Shown in pieces: positions 1 through 8,919 of a stretch of DNA of 28,808 nt; the first letter of the stretch is position 1, and each line of letters begins with the position of its first letter. A program made the position numbers and the translations under genes. The notes under the pieces were generated by a model. It searched no databases. It saw only the letters and a program-made list of their open reading frames with translations, and was not told the origin of the DNA. The DNA is from a virus, in IMG/VR virus record IMGVR_UViG_3300032284_000716, positions 1-28,808 of that record; one strand, written 5' to 3'.

Positions 1-1
1 A

Positions 2-3000
2 ACTGAAGAACAAAAAGCGCATAGACAGCTTGTAGCAGAGCGTACTCTTAAAGCTATACCAGAGATTCCTGGGCTTAAACCTTTAGCTGACATTAGTCAT
101 AAAGCCCAGACATCAATACTTAACAGTATTTCACCAAGTGCTAAAAAAGCACTACAGGACTCTCAGATCACCGGTAATATCTTTAAAGGTGAAATTGACT
201 TTGGTAAAAACCCAAGCCTAGAAGGTTACGCACTGCAAGCCGTTAACATCTTTGGTTCTATGGCGCCTGTGGTTGTCGGTACGATGGTGACCAAGAATCC
301 TGAAACAGGTGCGTTAATTGGTGGAGGCATGGCTGCGGACGAAGCTATTGGCAACGCAGTTGAAGCTATCAACAAATTAGATGATAAGCAGTTGGCGCAG
401 CAAAGCCCATTCTTTGCGCAAATGATGAAAGGCGGTGCAACCGCTAAAGAAGCTAGAGATTTAACTTTACGTAAAGCTTCAGAAACTGGGGCTGCGCTTC
501 AAGGCGTAGTGGGTATGTTTGGCGATGACGTGCTTGGTCGTTTTGTTTCTGGGGCTTTTGATAAAGCGCTAACAAAGTTTGCCGGTAAATCTATATTAGC
601 GCACACTGCTGTTGGCACTGGACTTGCTGCTGCTGAACAAGGCTTATCCGAGACTGCCGAGGGTTTAGCCTCTGATGTCGCCAATAAATCTGTTTTACCA
701 AATACAGAACTTGGTCAAGGTTCCGCTGCAAACTTTATTGGTGGTATGTTAGGGGGGCTACCTGCCGGTGCAGGTAGAGGGTTTGTAACTGGGTTAAATG
801 CTAAACTACAGCCCGAACCTAATGCGCCCGCTGGCACACCTAAAATCATATCGCCCATAGACTTTGGTGCGGTAGAGGCCCCAGCTACTGTCACAGACAG
901 GGAGGCCGCAGTTAAACAAGAAACCCAAAGACTAATGTCTCAAAGAGGTTTCAGCGAAGAAGTTTCAAGGGGTATGGCTGAAAAGTCCATTCCGTTAGCG
1001 GCGTTTGCCGAAGAAACTAACGAACCAGAGGAAGAAGAAAATGTTGCAGGACCTAACGCAGAACCAGCTGGAACAAGCGTTCCAGTACCTACAGGAACCG
1101 ATACCACTGCCACCACCGGAGGGGCTGGAGAACCTGAACGAAATGGAGTGGTTTCTAATCAGCAGAATGTTGCAGCTCCTACTGCAGGAGAAAGAGTCGA
1201 GCAACCTGCAATAAACCCATTGCCTAGAGAAGAATTTGAAGAAAAGTACAGGGACTTAACTGAGCGTATCAATGCGTACAACAAGATTGATCCTGAAGAT
1301 AGAACTCCAAGGCAAAACGCAAATTTAGAAGAAGCTCAAGGGCTACTTCAGAACTTAGTAGATGCTCAAGGATACTTTACGCCGCCTCCACAGGCTGCGA
1401 GTGTTGTTCCAACGGTTAATGCAAACGAACCAATTCAAACCCCAGAAGGCCCAGTTGAGCACGCTAACCTATACGCGGCTAATGAATTTTCAAATGAAGT
1501 TACTCCAGAGCATCATGCTGGCGTAACCCAAGCTGCGGCTATAGTAGATAACCCACAAGCTGCGTATGACCAAGCGGTAAAAGATGCTGCTGCTGCCAAA
1601 GAAAACTTTAATCGACTAGATCAACTGTTTAAGTTCCCTGATATAACTGCTGAAGAACAAGTTACACAGGAGCAAAGGGACGAAGCCAAACAACAGTTGG
1701 ACGATGCTTTACTAAAAGCTGACCAAGCACAAGCTGCGTTGGAAGAATCGCAAGCTGCTGCTAAAGAAGCTGCAAGGCAAAGAGCACCTGGCGCTGGTCG
1801 TAAACCTGCGGAGCTTACACCTGAACAACAAGCGGCTAAAGCAAAAATAGCTGCGGATGAACAGGCTGCTAAAGCTGAGGTTGAAAAAGCCAGACGTGGT
1901 GTTAAAAAAGCAGAAGCGTTCTTGTCTGAAGGTCTTGCACCACTAACTGAAGAGCAAATGAAAGACCCCAAAGGGCAGGCTTTTCATGAAAACGACAAGA
2001 CCGCAATGATTGACGAAGCTACGCGTATGCTAGCCGACATCGTCGATAACAGAAGCCTTAAGAATAGGCCAATTGGTAAAAAAGCTAGAGAGCTTCTACA
2101 GACTAACAACATAACTGCTGAAGACATCAAGCGAGCAAGAGCTAAAAAAGCAGCGTCTGAAAAAGCGATTGAAGATTTGTACAGGCAGAAACGAGATTTG
2201 CTTGGGTCTAGTTCTTACGATCAAGTATTTGGTCCATCCTCAATGTCGGCAAGTAATGTTGGGCAAAGCGTCCCTGCGTTTAGCGGAAACAAAACTGCCG
2301 CGCAAGCAATCAACACCATTATGAAATTTGGTGACGAGGTTCAGCGCTATTTTGCCAACCACTTGCGTGGATTTGTTAAAGACGTTAAGTTTGTTGTGCT
2401 AGAAGTCGGCGATGAGTTACCCCCACAATTGAAAAAGTACCAGTCATGGTGGGATTTGTCTCGTGGCTTGTACATTCCTGAGAATGGAAACAAAACCATT
2501 TACGTTCGTGGTGAAAGTTTTGGCCCACATAGGGGCAACGACATTACAACTGTGCTGCATGAGTTGATCCATGCATCGTCAGACGAGCGTATTTATGTGG
2601 GGCAAAATTCACCCAACAACACTGAATTGTCCCGTGCTGTTTCAAGCATTGACGAAATGCGTGAGCGTGCCGCAAGAGTTTTTGAAGCTGGCAAACGCAA
2701 TCGTTTGTTGCCACAAGATTTAATTAACTTGGTAGAAGATGTACCTGACATCTTTACCAACACTTATGAGTTTGTAGCTTACGGCTTATCACAACCCGAA
2801 ATGCAAAAGTTTTTGATGAGCATGCCATCAGATCCAAAGCATTTTACCGAGAGTATGTTTAGTCGGTTTACTCGTGGGTTGATGAACATTTTGGGGTTGA
2901 ACTCAAGCTCCAAAGAAAGATTGAATGCGTTCACAGACTTGGCTATGGTGACAGATAAAATGCTGAACGCCAAGTACACAAGCGCAGAACGAGCAATTGC

Positions 3001-6000
3001 GCAGGGGTACAGAGAGACGCCTATGCAAGCGTCTCCCGCAACTCAGCGGGAAATGTTTGGTAATCATCAGCGAATTAATTTAAGCCGACTCAAAGCCGAC
3101 ACTCTAGGTCACAAGACTCCAGAGCAACAGATTAAATTTTTTGAGAACGCTAAAGCCGAACTGGATGCCGAGCTTGCCAAAGGCGATGCTGGTAGGTTCA
3201 ACGCTAACTGGGCAAAAAACATCGGTAGTGGCAATATGCCCAAAGGCCAAGCTATTGCGCAAAGGGCTCAGCTTGCAGCTAAGCACGTAGAGGCTTTAAA
3301 AGAACATTACGATGATGTAATTAATGAAATTAACCGCACAAGAGAAAAAACGCCTATTGTTTCCGAAAGAACGGCGTTTTTACCGGGGGCTAAAGGGGAA
3401 CCTCCACTTGCATCTGCTGGGTTAAGACAAATTACTGAGAATGATGATCTATATGATGAAATCGGCCCAGCTACAATGATAACTGGGTTTGATACGCACG
3501 GTAATAGAGGCACCGGACTAGGTACTAAACTACTTAAAAGTATTACGGATTGGGCTGATAAAAACAACAAGACTCTAGCGCTTATCCCCTCAGCGCAGCT
3601 TGATGCTGAATTGGGTGGTTTAAACCAAGAGCAATTAAAAAGTTGGTATGAACGAAATGGCTTTGTAGATAAAGCTGACTATATGGTTAGGCAGCCAAAA
3701 GCAATAAAAGCACCTAGCCCTTCAGCTAAACGTAGCGAAGCAGTAACCGAAGCTAAGAAAATCCAAGCGGTTACAACCGAAGGACTTAAAGCAGTTCAAA
3801 CTAGCCGTGAGGGTAATGAGTTAGGTAAAGCCGTTTCTGTTCTACAACAAGTTCGCCACCCCAATAATCTTTGGGGCGAGATAAATTTAATCCTTAGCAG
3901 CGGTAACGAGAAGCTCAATGACTTTTTGTCTTCTTTCTATGACGCCGACGGCTTAGCTAGAAGCGGCCCCAATCTGCAAATCAGTGCGTTGCAAGATGTT
4001 TACAAGAACATGCAGTTGATGAACGGCACTACGCAAAGGATGTTGAGTAATGCAGCAAATGAGATTGATGCATTGCAGACGTTCTACAGAGAAAACCCAA
4101 GCCTCAAGAAACCATTTGAAGACTTTGTTAACGCAACGACGTTTGACAAGTACAACCCTTTGAATCCAAAAGAGAAGGGCACTCCTAAAGCTAAGGTGTA
4201 CGACGAAAAGTTTAAACAGCTCGGCCCTAATGGGCAGGCTGCGTACAAAAGGCTTTATCAGTACTACAAAGATCTGAACAACTACAAACAAGAGTTGCTG
4301 GAAAAATCTTTAAATGACCTCGACCTTGAGGGCGAAGATCGTCAAAAACTACTTAAGGGTTTTAGAGAAGCGTACGAGAGCAGCGATGTAATCGACCCAT
4401 ATTTCCCATTGATGCGTTTTGGTGACTACGTCCTTAACCTTGGCAAAGGTAAAGATAGAGTTGCTTTGCGGTTTGAAAGCAGCAAGGAACGCAAGCGTGC
4501 GCTTAATGAATACGCCAAAAAACAAAACACAACGCCAGAAGCGTTAATCAATTCTGAAAAAGTTTCACTTGTAAACGACACAGGCGGCGCAAAAATGCGG
4601 GGTACTATTGAAGGCACCAGCAAGCTGCTCAAAACTATTTACGACGGCATCAATAACTCCAAGTCAGATGAGTTGACCAAAGGTCGTTTGAAAGACATGG
4701 CTTATCAAGCCTACTTGCAGGCAATGCCCGAGCAAAGCGTTCGTAAATTATTCTTGCATCGTGAAGGCTATCCTGGATTTTCCAGCGATTTGGTTCGTAT
4801 CCTTGCATCTCACTCAGTAAAGGCATCGTCACAGTTCGCCAGGTTAGAGTATGCAAACCCTATGCGCAGAGAGCTGGAAAGAGCTTACAGACAACTCAAA
4901 GGGAACGAACAGTACACGCCGTTCGTAGACCGCATGGCTGAGTTTGTTAGTGAGATGGTTGCTCCTGTGCCAGCAGATCGACTACAAAAAGCTGGTGAAT
5001 GGTTTGTTAACAACTTGGTTGTTCGTCCTTCGTTCCTGCACTCTCTTACTAGCTGGTCGTCGGCAATTATTCAACCTGCTGATATATTCTTAAAGGGTAT
5101 ACCCATACTTGCGGGTAACCACAGTACTGCGGCTGCTACTGCTGAAGTATCTAAAATGTTAAAAGTGTGGAACCAATTGGGGGTTATAGAAACTCTACCC
5201 GATGGAACCAAGCGTTATCGCGCGCCAAGTATTGCGTTTGCTGAAGGGTTGACTGCTGACGAAAGAGAAGCAGTTAGAGCTATGGAAGATGCGGGTGTAA
5301 CTAGAGATACTGTTGCTAACTCCGTATACAACTTCAGTAATAAAGGTAACGTAAACGTGGATTCTAAAGGTTGGCAGACTGCAAAGACTGTCGGTAAGAA
5401 TGTATTGTTTGGTGGAATGATGCACCACACAGAACGTTTGTCACGCGAAGTTATATTTATGGCTGCGTACAGACTTAGCATGAAAGACTTGGCGACCACC
5501 AAAATGCCATTTAAAGAACGCCAGCAAGCGGCTATCAATCAAGCTATCTCAGAAACATTTGAGACCTTTGGTAATTACTCAACATATAGCCGCCCCATGA
5601 TTTTTCGTGGGCCTGTGGGTAAATTTACTTTGCTCTACAAGTTTTTCCCCTACGTCACCACTAAGATCCTTTTAGGTAACGGCCTCAAGATGTTGTCGTT
5701 GACAAACTCAAGGGTTGAAAAACAAGCGGCTGCTAAAAAGTTTTTTGGTACGTTGCTTACACATTTAATGGTAGGTGGTTACGCGGCGCTACCGGCATTC
5801 AGTTTAGTTGTGGCTGCTGTCAGTGCAGCAATGAGGGGCTTTGCCGATAGGGACCCAGATGCACCAGAAGATATGCGGGATAAAGACCCAGTGCTTTGGT
5901 TCCGCACAGTATATATGCCTGAGCTTCTTGGTGATACAGGTTTGGCTAAACTTGTAGAACGTGGTCCAGTTAACTATTTGACTGGCTCGGATTTTTCTAG

Positions 6001-8644
6001 CCGTATATCACTCAATGATATGTGGTACAAAGAACCTGCACCTGCGAACACTGAGAACGAAACGTTGTGGAATTTGGCATTGACTCTTGGCGGTGCTGGA
6101 CCTAATGCAGCATTAGGCTATTATCGTGGGTTCAAGTCGTTCCTTGATGGCGATTATCAAAAGGCTGTAGAGCAATTGGCTCCCGGTTCTTTGGCTGGAC
6201 TTGTGGCTGCTGAAAGAATTCACGAGCGTGGATTAACTACTAGCCAAGGCGACCAGATTGAGAACTACGAAAAAGGTAACGTACCCGCAAGTGTGATGGC
6301 GGGCCAAGCAGTTGGGTTTAGACCTGATGTAGTTACCAACCAACAAAACAAAGCGTTTGCTGCAAATGCAATAGAAAAACGAATTGGTATTGAACGATCT
6401 GCGCTTAGTTCTCAGCTTAAGAATGCTTTCTTGAAAGCTAACGATTACAAACTTAGCGAAGCTGAACAACAACGTTGGGACAATAAGTTTAACGATACTC
6501 TTGAACAGGTAGAACTGTGGAGTGCAAAGAACCCAACTCATGCGTATAGCGCAGATGAAATTCGCAGCTTGTTAAAGAGCTCAGCTAAATTGCAGGAAAA
6601 CAGGACTGAAAACGCTGGGGTTATTGTTAATAGGAAAACTGCTGAAGTGATTAGCCCAGTAGCCGAACAACTTCAAGCCGAAAGAGAAGTTAAAAAAGCT
6701 GGCGGCGGTTCAGTACAGAGTTTTGCTGGAGGCGGTTTGGTTAGGCGTTTTGACGAAGGTGGGTCAACCAACAAATATCCAACAGCGCATGAGATTCTTC
6801 AGCAAAAAATTAATGAGCTTAAAGAACAAAGCAAACAACCTTGGCACCCGGTACAGGAGTGGAACCAAAATGTTCAAGGCGCAATTAAAAGTACAGCAGA
6901 TACTGTTAAAGGTTGGGGACAACTTGTAACCGACCCACGTGCGTATTGGGAAACTTTAAAAGAAAACGTTAGCAAAACAACACCCGAACAAGTTGCAGCG
7001 GCGTTTAACCCTAGTCATATTGGTTTTGCTGGTGCAATCAGACCAAATGTTTCTAACTTTGTACAACCAAAGCCTGTACCTGCTTTCATGCCAGGTATTA
7101 ATCAACCCGTTGGAACAATTGAAAAAGCTCTTGAAAACCATTTGCCACCTTATAGTAAAGAAGATTTACCCATGTTAGAAAGGGGAAAAGATAATGCTAA
7201 ACAACAACTACAAGAACAATGGAATAGCGCTGAAATAGACCCTGAAAGAGAACAAGAACTGATGCACCATATAAGGGATATGGAAGGACACATAAACAAT
7301 ATCCCCAAATATGAAGCACTTTCAAATTGGGTGAAAAAAAATTTATATAACTATGTTAAAAACGAAATGGGTACACCAGATGATCCCGTTCGTAAATTAG
7401 CGGATCAAGGCGTATTGCACACTGATGCGGCTTTTGGGTTAACCCACCCAATGTCATATATGACACAAGCGAGAAGAAAAATAAGCGGGCTGCCAAAAGA
7501 AGGTTACGCTACTACTGCTTTAGGTAAACGTTGGGAAAATATAACCGACGATATGCTTATACCGGTGACTAAAAAAGAATTAGAAGATGCTGACGCAGTA
7601 GCTAACTCCAACCCAAATGCACCCATGATAAGGGGGGATCGGCAAAGGGCTTATACATACCAAGATAATCCTTGGATGAAAGATAGACCAGACGACAGTC
7701 GGTTTTTTATGCTGAACACAAATTTATTCAACAGGCTTGATTTTGACCATGTGGTTGATACACTTCGAGAACAGTTGCATAACGGAACAGTTGCACCTGA
7801 AAATTTAAAAAATATTTCAGTACCACAAGCGGTGCGTAAAACTTTCGAAGCGCAAGAAAGAGCTCGTAAACTAGAAGAACAACAAAAGCAGGACGCATTA
7901 AAACAAGTTTTAGATGCTTCGCCCGTAAAAAAATACGATAACGGGCATAAATGGATTGCTTTGCCTGACCCAAATGAATCTGATACAAATATGAAATTTT
8001 GCCAAAATATTGGCGTGAGCGGTGGATGGTGTACACAGCAAGAAGCTAATGCTAAGCATTACGGTGATTCTACTCAAGGACGCCAGCTTTATGCATTGGT
8101 TGACCCAAAAGGTAAAGCCCATTTACAAATTCAAACAACAGCATACCCTTGGGAGCATGATGATTTACTTGACCGTTTGGGGGAACCAAACGCTGATGCA
8201 ATATTAAACAAAGTAGATGACGGTAGTATTTCCGATTCTCAACAACTTAATGAAGAAATGAACAAAGCATTTGGGCCAAGACCTCCAACTGTTACTGAAA
8301 TAAAACCACCAAGCAACAGTTGGGAAGGTTCTATATCTTATGGCAGAATTGAAAAAGATCCCGACTATGTACAAAAATATAAACCGTACATTAAAGACTT
8401 TTTAAACTCGGGTGACTGGGGTAGAGTAAACAGAGCTGATTTACTTGAGCACGCAGATACGCGCGATTTAAATAATTATGGCGAACTTGTGACACACGGT
8501 GCTCGTTTGGGTTTAAATTTACCTAGGTTTATTGACAACCCAACATTTCAATCTTTAAGCGATTCATGGGTAATGGGGGATGAAGCAGCATCACAACCCA
8601 TGCCTGATCCACTAAGGCAATATCAAACGCCACCGACGCAATAG
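2..8644 (+). CDS. Giant multidomain polyvalent/virion-type protein, 5'-partial
   Basis: The frame is open from base 2, so the protein starts outside the window; 2880 residues are visible. Counting from the ATG at 260: alanine/glycine-rich segments at about 75-180; an Ala/Glu/Lys-rich probable coiled coil at about 435-560; a zincin-like HELIH at 767-771, preceded by a hydrophobic strand; a GNAT-like acetyltransferase segment at about 1050-1150, with RGTGLGTKLL (motif A) and later WYERNGFV; a region around 1780-1810 (GPVGKFTLLYKFF) like those of phage large polyvalent proteins; a hydrophobic stretch at about 1830-1860; glycine-rich repeats near 2145-2175; and a C-terminal part with FCQNIG, GWCT and YALVDPKGKAHLQIQ that recalls PcfJ-type CVG/YC modules. 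Known of such proteins: many are packaged and injected with phage DNA to protect it or modify the host. That role is inferred here. It is the only plus-strand gene and converges on the replication operon. Confidence 0.85.
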   Translation, partial: TEEQKAHRQLVAERTLKAIPEIPGLKPLADISHKAQTSILNSISPSAKKALQDSQITGNIFKGEIDFGKNPSLEGYALQAVNIFGSMAPVVVGTMVTKNPETGALIGGGMAADEAIGNAVEAINKLDDKQLAQQSPFFAQMMKGGATAKEARDLTLRKASETGAALQGVVGMFGDDVLGRFVSGAFDKALTKFAGKSILAHTAVGTGLAAAEQGLSETAEGLASDVANKSVLPNTELGQGSAANFIGGMLGGLPAGAGRGFVTGLNAKLQPEPNAPAGTPKIISPIDFGAVEAPATVTDREAAVKQETQRLMSQRGFSEEVSRGMAEKSIPLAAFAEETNEPEEEENVAGPNAEPAGTSVPVPTGTDTTATTGGAGEPERNGVVSNQQNVAAPTAGERVEQPAINPLPREEFEEKYRDLTERINAYNKIDPEDRTPRQNANLEEAQGLLQNLVDAQGYFTPPPQAASVVPTVNANEPIQTPEGPVEHANLYAANEFSNEVTPEHHAGVTQAAAIVDNPQAAYDQAVKDAAAAKENFNRLDQLFKFPDITAEEQVTQEQRDEAKQQLDDALLKADQAQAALEESQAAAKEAARQRAPGAGRKPAELTPEQQAAKAKIAADEQAAKAEVEKARRGVKKAEAFLSEGLAPLTEEQMKDPKGQAFHENDKTAMIDEATRMLADIVDNRSLKNRPIGKKARELLQTNNITAEDIKRARAKKAASEKAIEDLYRQKRDLLGSSSYDQVFGPSSMSASNVGQSVPAFSGNKTAAQAINTIMKFGDEVQRYFANHLRGFVKDVKFVVLEVGDELPPQLKKYQSWWDLSRGLYIPENGNKTIYVRGESFGPHRGNDITTVLHELIHASSDERIYVGQNSPNNTELSRAVSSIDEMRERAARVFEAGKRNRLLPQDLINLVEDVPDIFTNTYEFVAYGLSQPEMQKFLMSMPSDPKHFTESMFSRFTRGLMNILGLNSSSKERLNAFTDLAMVTDKMLNAKYTSAERAIAQGYRETPMQASPATQREMFGNHQRINLSRLKADTLGHKTPEQQIKFFENAKAELDAELAKGDAGRFNANWAKNIGSGNMPKGQAIAQRAQLAAKHVEALKEHYDDVINEINRTREKTPIVSERTAFLPGAKGEPPLASAGLRQITENDDLYDEIGPATMITGFDTHGNRGTGLGTKLLKSITDWADKNNKTLALIPSAQLDAELGGLNQEQLKSWYERNGFVDKADYMVRQPKAIKAPSPSAKRSEAVTEAKKIQAVTTEGLKAVQTSREGNELGKAVSVLQQVRHPNNLWGEINLILSSGNEKLNDFLSSFYDADGLARSGPNLQISALQDVYKNMQLMNGTTQRMLSNAANEIDALQTFYRENPSLKKPFEDFVNATTFDKYNPLNPKEKGTPKAKVYDEKFKQLGPNGQAAYKRLYQYYKDLNNYKQELLEKSLNDLDLEGEDRQKLLKGFREAYESSDVIDPYFPLMRFGDYVLNLGKGKDRVALRFESSKERKRALNEYAKKQNTTPEALINSEKVSLVNDTGGAKMRGTIEGTSKLLKTIYDGINNSKSDELTKGRLKDMAYQAYLQAMPEQSVRKLFLHREGYPGFSSDLVRILASHSVKASSQFARLEYANPMRRELERAYRQLKGNEQYTPFVDRMAEFVSEMVAPVPADRLQKAGEWFVNNLVVRPSFLHSLTSWSSAIIQPADIFLKGIPILAGNHSTAAATAEVSKMLKVWNQLGVIETLPDGTKRYRAPSIAFAEGLTADEREAVRAMEDAGVTRDTVANSVYNFSNKGNVNVDSKGWQTAKTVGKNVLFGGMMHHTERLSREVIFMAAYRLSMKDLATTKMPFKERQQAAINQAISETFETFGNYSTYSRPMIFRGPVGKFTLLYKFFPYVTTKILLGNGLKMLSLTNSRVEKQAAAKKFFGTLLTHLMVGGYAALPAFSLVVAAVSAAMRGFADRDPDAPEDMRDKDPVLWFRTVYMPELLGDTGLAKLVERGPVNYLTGSDFSSRISLNDMWYKEPAPANTENETLWNLALTLGGAGPNAALGYYRGFKSFLDGDYQKAVEQLAPGSLAGLVAAERIHERGLTTSQGDQIENYEKGNVPASVMAGQAVGFRPDVVTNQQNKAFAANAIEKRIGIERSALSSQLKNAFLKANDYKLSEAEQQRWDNKFNDTLEQVELWSAKNPTHAYSADEIRSLLKSSAKLQENRTENAGVIVNRKTAEVISPVAEQLQAEREVKKAGGGSVQSFAGGGLVRRFDEGGSTNKYPTAHEILQQKINELKEQSKQPWHPVQEWNQNVQGAIKSTADTVKGWGQLVTDPRAYWETLKENVSKTTPEQVAAAFNPSHIGFAGAIRPNVSNFVQPKPVPAFMPGINQPVGTIEKALENHLPPYSKEDLPMLERGKDNAKQQLQEQWNSAEIDPEREQELMHHIRDMEGHINNIPKYEALSNWVKKNLYNYVKNEMGTPDDPVRKLADQGVLHTDAAFGLTHPMSYMTQARRKISGLPKEGYATTALGKRWENITDDMLIPVTKKELEDADAVANSNPNAPMIRGDRQRAYTYQDNPWMKDRPDDSRFFMLNTNLFNRLDFDHVVDTLREQLHNGTVAPENLKNISVPQAVRKTFEAQERARKLEEQQKQDALKQVLDASPVKKYDNGHKWIALPDPNESDTNMKFCQNIGVSGGWCTQQEANAKHYGDSTQGRQLYALVDPKGKAHLQIQTTAYPWEHDDLLDRLGEPNADAILNKVDDGSISDSQQLNEEMNKAFGPRPPTVTEIKPPSNSWEGSISYGRIEKDPDYVQKYKPYIKDFLNSGDWGRVNRADLLEHADTRDLNNYGELVTHGARLGLNLPRFIDNPTFQSLSDSWVMGDEAASQPMPDPLRQYQTPPTQ

Positions 8645-8645
8645 G

Positions 8646-8674
8646 TGAAAAAATAGCCCCGACCAGCGGGGCTA
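8646..8674 (-). terminator. Rho-independent terminator of the replication operon
   Basis: A perfect 7-bp stem, TAGCCCC (8654-8660) pairing with GGGGCTA (8668-8674), has a 7-base loop. On the minus strand it is followed by a T-rich run (complement of the A run at 8648-8653). It lies 51 bases past the last minus-strand stop and just after the stop of the convergent plus-strand giant gene. On the plus strand it is followed by AAAATAA, so it is not an obvious terminator for that gene. Confidence 0.8.
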
Positions 8675-8724
8675 AAATAAGAGAGGAAAGGAACAACTTG
8701 CAAAAAATCCAAGGTTAGTATAAC

Positions 8725-8919
8725 TCAGACCCTCCAGATTCGCAAGCCTTTCACCCCCTCTTCAATTACTACTTTTGTAACATAATCAATCTTCAACCGT
8801 TTCATGGTTTGGGCTACGCTTTTTCTAGCGCCCACATGGTCAATGCAGGGTACAAAAAAAGAATAACCCACCCTAAACTTAGACCAATTAATGTTGTAAT
8901 TCACCGACTCTATCTTCAT
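8725..8919 (-). CDS. Small phage protein, 64 aa, last gene of the replication operon
   Basis: I do not recognise a named family. The 64 residues contain a basic, helix-prone middle part (ARKSVAQTMKRLKIDYV) and a C-terminal strand-like end (TKVVIEEGVKGLRIWRV). The ATG overlaps the 3' end of the primase-helicase gene by 32 bases, and no clear ribosome binding site precedes it, so translation is probably coupled to the upstream gene. The operon terminator follows after about 50 bases. Length and composition fit the many short accessory proteins at the ends of phage operons. It could be DNA-binding, but there is no motif to prove that. Confidence 0.6.
   Translation of the reverse strand: MKIESVNYNINWSKFRVGYSFFVPCIDHVGARKSVAQTMKRLKIDYVTKVVIEEGVKGLRIWRV

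Noticed and set aside
8654-8674. Hairpin as a terminator for the giant plus-strand gene
   Set aside because: On the plus strand no T run follows; it fits only the minus strand.
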